NCBI GenBank assembly: GCA_947623455.1
Contig: OX392542.1
Span: 9,245,625 to 9,309,624 of the forward strand
Origin: Mimachlamys varia
Taxonomy: Eukaryota > Mollusca > Bivalvia > Pectinida > Pectinidae
Length of the DNA: 64,000 nucleotides
Direction of reading: 5' to 3'
Shown: piece after piece, positions 60,210 through 64,000 of the stretch
Layout of the letters: every line of letters starts with the position of its first letter
Numbering within the stretch: position 1 is the first letter of the stretch
The notes under the pieces: model-generated
Seen by the model: the letters and a program-made list of their open reading frames with translations, nothing else
The model's database searches: none
What the model was told of the DNA's origin: nothing
Made by a program: the position numbers and the translations under genes

Positions 60210-60277
60210 GACCAGATAGCTCAATTGAGCTTCCATTTAGAGTTCAGAAGGTCCCGGGTTCAAACCCCGGTCTGGCC
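60210..60277 (+). pseudogene. tRNA-like sequence (SINE head or tRNA pseudogene), copy 1
   Basis: GACCAGA pairs with TCTGGCC apart from one mismatch; TAGCTCAATTGAGC makes a D arm; CCGGGTTCAAACCCCGG makes a perfect T arm with the B box. The anticodon arm region does not fold, so this is not a working tRNA. The flanking GATCGTCGGC and TTTTTCCTCTCCTGTTACA are shared with the copy 247 bp downstream. Confidence 0.65.
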
Positions 60278-60456
60278 ATGCATTTTTCCTCTCCTGTTAC
60301 ATTTGGTGTCTGTGACCAAACTTTGTTTCAAGTACTGGGTGAATACTTAGCAAGGGGATACCCAAAAATGGGTTGTAAATCCTGATCTATTTGGGGTCAA
60401 AGACTTTGTTAAAGGAGGGAGGAATATACCGGATCTAGGCCGGGTTGACCGTCGGC

Positions 60457-60513
60457 GACCAGATAGCTCAATTGATTGTTTGAAAGGTCCCGGGTTCGAT
60501 CCCCGGTCTGGTC
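60457..60513 (+). pseudogene. tRNA-like sequence, copy 2
   Basis: The same element with a deletion that removes half of the D arm and the anticodon region. The T arm CCGGGTTCGATCCCCGG is intact. The shared flanks on both sides indicate that the pair arose by duplication or as two copies of one SINE. Confidence 0.65.
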
Positions 60514-60539
60514 GTGCCTTTTTCCTCTCCTGTTACAGC

Positions 60540-62144
60540 ACCATACCGGAACCCTTTCTTCTCAACTCTACTGTGAGTAACTATATAAGACACTTATTAG
60601 CAATAGAACCGTTCACAAGTTGGATCAGAAGCTAAGAGTCAGGAGGTCTCAACTGAAGGGAAGGAGCGGGGAGATTCTCATATTGCAAAAGATGAGGCTT
60701 GCCAAGTGTTCGGCAACATGTAAATAATTTTCTCAAATGGTTGAATTAACCATGATAAGGAGCAATAAACTTTGGGAGTGGAATGGTGTGTGGGGTGAAG
60801 TCCAGTGAAGGAATATTTGTCTTTATGTCATATACATTTGTTGACTATTTGATTGGCCTTAATTAATGCATCGTCAGCTTTAAAGCTTGGTTTACAATTG
60901 AAACTGTAGAATTGGAGAATCCCCTCAACCATGGGATATTATAAGTTCACACCAGAAAATGTGTGAATACCCATGTCCAGACATACTGAGCATATTCCAG
61001 GAGACAATACATGCTCAATTTGGCTCCTGCACCCTTGGAACATGTCATAGCAAACTTAAAGGTTCACAGCTATCTATTTTATCCAATTTTTTTTTTCTTT
61101 GACATATTCCAGGGGTGCAGATCTAGTACAAAAGTAAACAACTCACAGGGTTTAGAGGATGGTGTCCTTGCAGGGTTCTCATTAAAAGCCGGTTGCTGGC
61201 AAAAGTAACCTGTTATTCAACAACTTTGAACTGGCTATTTTTCAGAACTTTATATAATATGTAAACATTACAGAATGTGAAAATTCAACCAGCTATTCTT
61301 TCGAAGTCAACCAATTATTGGTGAGAACACTGCCTCAGGGTATTTCTTCATTGTATTTGTAATGTCAGCCAGACGATCGATAAGAATACATATACTCTAC
61401 AAATTCAGGTACATTAACTGTCATCATAGACTTCAGATACAGTGAATATTGAAATCACAAACACAACAATCTATACAATGTATAATGGAAGCTGATCCAA
61501 GACTTCACTTCATTGAAATAGGTAATAGGCCCATCTTATTGGTTAACATGTAGAACAATATAACCAGATTCAAATAAAAAACTTTACCAGTTATAATTTG
61601 AACCCTAGTATCTGTAGTATACATATGTAAATATACATATAAAGTTTTGTACATCTGGTTGACAATATTTAATCAATGGCATATATATACAGCTTAACAA
61701 ATTAATTCAGACATCTTTACAGAATATACAAGCCCTAAACCATTAGTCAGTGTGACTTATTATAATACACCCATCATATCCACCAAAAAGCACCAACTGT
61801 CTTAATTACAATTTACAACTTAACCCCCCCCCCCCCCCCTTCAGTGTTTTACACCTTCCTCCTCATGAACTGACAGACCATGTATGACATTCATCAAACA
61901 ATAAAATAATTCGCCTTGGCTTTACACACGTATACACTCTCACGACAAAACAAATTGACCATCATCTACATGTACGTCTCCGGGGTCACCGCCCCACTCT
62001 CCGGGATCCACACCCTCATCAACACAATGTAGACATGTGCACGTAGAACGTGCAATACACATCGTGTGTTTGTATGATTCACTGCCGATTTTGACACACA
62101 CATCCAGACAATGTTGTCGGTGTTTCATTCATGTCAATACTCAC
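60540..62144 (-). other. First intron of the LIM gene, 5' part
   Basis: Mostly unremarkable AT-rich DNA with a 16-C run at 61824-61839. At 61940-62128 the minus strand has a GC-richer 62-codon open frame with a Cys-rich start, immediately inside the predicted intron. It matches no family I know and is more likely CpG-rich promoter-proximal intron than a gene. Confidence 0.35.
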
Positions 62145-62228
62145 AATGTATCAAAGGAGGAGTGCTGACAGACAGGGTCCGTTCTCCACAGCGGGGAAAC
62201 CAATAATGTCACTCTGCCTCTGTACTGT
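62145..62228 (-). other. Candidate 5' noncoding first exon of the LIM gene
   Basis: Inferred from position about 25-30 bp downstream of a CATAAAAG element, and from a consensus donor ACATT|GTGAGT at 62143-62144. It is joined, in the model, to the acceptor TATTTCAG before 53572. There is no in-frame coding requirement, since the first Met lies in the next exon. The start is approximate. Confidence 0.35.
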
Positions 62229-62250
62229 CACTTTCGGATGCAAACAAATT

Positions 62251-62282
62251 CCTTTTATGGCACGCAAGGATGTGTGACGTCA
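62251..62282 (-). promoter_or_regulatory. CArG box plus CRE palindrome, candidate LIM-gene promoter
   Basis: CCTTTTATGG (62251-62260; CCATAAAAGG on the minus strand) is a perfect CC(A/T)6GG serum-response-factor site, and its CATAAAAG can also serve as a TATA-like element. TGACGTCA (62275-62282) is a perfect CREB/ATF palindrome 14 bp further upstream. The surrounding 62.15-62.34 kb is richer in CpG than the rest of the window. Zyxin and LPP are known actin-cytoskeleton genes of the type controlled by SRF and its cofactors, so the site fits; function here is inference. Confidence 0.5.
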
Positions 62283-63609
62283 GATCCGGTCAATCGTTCT
62301 CTGCGGATGTTCGCGAAGTGGCTTCTCTTGTAATGCTACTTTACAATTGAGTTATACGTAAGCGCCTTACGTATCAAGGATGTCAATTTATATCTGTACA
62401 CATACCCACTTCAGGAATTTTAAGAATTTGGTACGCCCCCATTGTGCAGGTGCCCGTTTAGTACGAGTTACCTCCCGTAGGCCTTGAGCTTGCTGTAACT
62501 AACTGCTGGCCATGCAGATCTAGATCAACAAGGAATTGGAAGAAATTAAGCGCTATATAGGTACAGTAGTATTTCTTTCTTGCCATGGCAATATTTTGAA
62601 TAAGAGCCTGATAGCCTCTATTTGGATTTTGATAAATTGACATGAGTAAATAACAAGAAAAATAGTTTTAGTAATCTGTTTTAAAATAGTTGAAATCTCT
62701 GTGATAGCTGCCTGTGCTTATTTAGCTGCTTATATGTGTGTTATATGTTGCATATTTAATGCAAGTTTTAGAATAGACATAAATACTTTATCTAACGCTT
62801 GTGCCAACATTCATGCACGTATACATAAATTATAAAAAGAAAAAAAAAAGATCCTCTATAAATTATTTTGATATATACGGTGAGTATATAGATCTAGAAA
62901 TCAACATGCTTTTATGATACGCGGCCATATATTTTAACCTTAAACTTCCATATGGAAATAATTCACACATAAAATTATAAATTATAAATTTTAAATGGAC
63001 TTTTAATATGTTATCACGCTCGAGGAACCCTCGCTGGTAGGGATTGGCCCAACTGTTTGGTATTACAAAATGTACTCATATTGTTAATTTTGTTGTTTAT
63101 TTTTGTTTTGTAATATTTATACGTTTTACGTCCGTCATTAAAGCTCAGTAGAGCTTGTCAGCTTGTGGTTGTCAGTTTGTCGACTTTAAATAAAACTTAT
63201 CTTAAACTAAAGTCCATGCATGCTAATTAGCATAAGAACGTTTTAATGCATGCGATCTCTTTGGGTTTCTAGATATAGTTCATTACATGCTTACTTAGGG
63301 GGACCCTAATTGTAATTTTTCATAATGCCCATCGTGGAAAACTTTGTTTTCACTTTTATTCTATATTCTTTTTCAGTGTTTTCTTCCGTCTTTCTGACTT
63401 TATTTACCCTATTCATGAAGTCCAAAATCAGTGTGTGCTCGGAAATACGTCGATACCTTATTGATATAGCAGTCAGTTCTCTGTATGATAAGTTGTGATG
63501 TACAAAGCTTTCGTTTATATTCTTTACTCAAGACTTTCGTATCCTTTATTTCTGTAATTCTTCAGTTCTGCTGCATAATCGTCAAACATGCAGGAGAAAT
63601 GGAAGGCAG
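62283..63609. other. Upstream spacer
   Basis: No gene recognised. At about 63010-63215 a sequence ending TTTAAATAAAACTTATCTTA resembles a LINE/SINE 3' end, like the one near 25270-25300; weak. Confidence 0.3.
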
Positions 63610-64000
63610 TTTATCGCCCATTATTCCACAAGTGGTAGGACGCCGGGCTCGTGATCGACGGATTGGGAGTTCGAGTCCCGATCACGACACTTGTATCCTT
63701 GAGCAAGATACGTTACTCCGCTTGTTCCAATACTGGTACAAGTCTACTCAGCTGTAAATGAGAACGTGTTTGGGCAGTGCTAGAAATTGTAGAATGCTAG
63801 CTGTGAGTGCTGAAATGGCAGCACCGGTTGTATGCTCCCCAGGGAGTTGCGAACGATATTGTCTGATTGCTAAGGCCCTCTAACTACGGATGATAACTTA
63901 ATGTGAACCACTCTAGGAAGAACTTCAGCTTGTGATAAAGTGGTCTATGAGAACCTCGAAACAAATAGTATCATTAAGTTCCTTCAGCGGAAACGTATAT
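63610..64000 (+). mobile_element. SINE family 1, most complete copy, runs to window end
   Basis: A tRNA-like head, GTGGTAGGACGCCGGGCTCG (A box) and GGGAGTTCGAGTCCCGATCA (B box), is followed by the core TATCCTTGAGCAAGATACGT, TTACTCCGCTTGTTCC, CTCAGCTGTAAATGAG, GGGCAGTGCTAG, GCTAGCTGTGAGTGC, AATGGCAGCACCGG, GCTCCCCAGGGAGTTG and TGCTAAGGCCC. The architecture of tRNA head plus conserved central core matches SINE superfamilies known in molluscs; which one is not decided here. Other copies: 17645-17860 (-), 30690-30950 (+), 39836-40005 (+). The 90-codon + frame at 63485-63757 reads through it and is not a gene. Confidence 0.8.

Noticed and set aside
61940..62128. 62-codon Cys-rich minus-strand frame as a small gene
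   Set aside because: No recognisable family, signal peptide or splice partner. It lies just inside the predicted first intron of the LIM gene in CpG-richer DNA, where open frames are expected.
63485..63757. 90-codon + strand frame
   Set aside because: It reads into the SINE head at 63610 onward; the N-terminal part has no recognisable domain.

Overview
The window looks like nuclear DNA of a marine invertebrate, most likely a bivalve mollusc. The signs are AT-rich sequence, short exons with GT-AG introns, three animal-type genes, a eukaryotic tRNA-Leu, several tRNA-derived SINE families and many foldback MITEs. The bivalve assignment is inference from gene content and repeat style; no database search was possible.

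Layout. (1) 1-330 is unique flank, and 331-16630 is one continuous 25-bp satellite of about 650 units with a higher-order repeat of roughly 2.3-2.6 kb. (2) 16.6-21.6 kb is gene-poor and holds a SINE, two foldback elements, a SINE head and a degenerate minisatellite. (3) 21600-22631 (-) is an intronless galactosyltransferase, a clear B3GALT6 relative. (4) 23.9-26.2 kb holds three MITE-like elements. (5) 27791-27872 (-) is tRNA-Leu(AAG), and 84 bp away a seven-exon ureF gene starts on the + strand (27957-33181). None of its exons stands out as a long ORF; the gene was assembled from splice sites, phases and the UreF motif. (6) 33.2-40.9 kb is intergenic with SINEs, MITEs, duplications and minisatellites. 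(7) 41432-53559 (-) is a nine-coding-exon gene for a zyxin/LPP/TRIP6-family LIM protein (544 aa predicted). Its probable 5' noncoding exon and promoter lie near 62.15-62.28 kb, where a CArG box and a CRE palindrome occur. (8) The rest is its long first intron and upstream sequence, with further repeats.

The most unusual observation is in the LIM gene. Three independent tandem arrays each begin exactly at an exon edge and carry that edge in every unit. A 55-bp array (about 52 units) repeats the end of the first LIM3 exon plus its 5' splice site. A 60-bp array (14 units) repeats the 3' splice site plus the start of the first LIM1 exon. A 57-bp array (9 units) repeats the stop-codon region. The gene therefore sits among dozens of decoy splice sites. 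I know of no described system of this kind, and it is the main item worth checking.

The three proteins act in unrelated processes: proteoglycan linker synthesis in the Golgi, urease maturation in the cytosol, and actin/focal-adhesion scaffolding. No operon-like relationship is implied.
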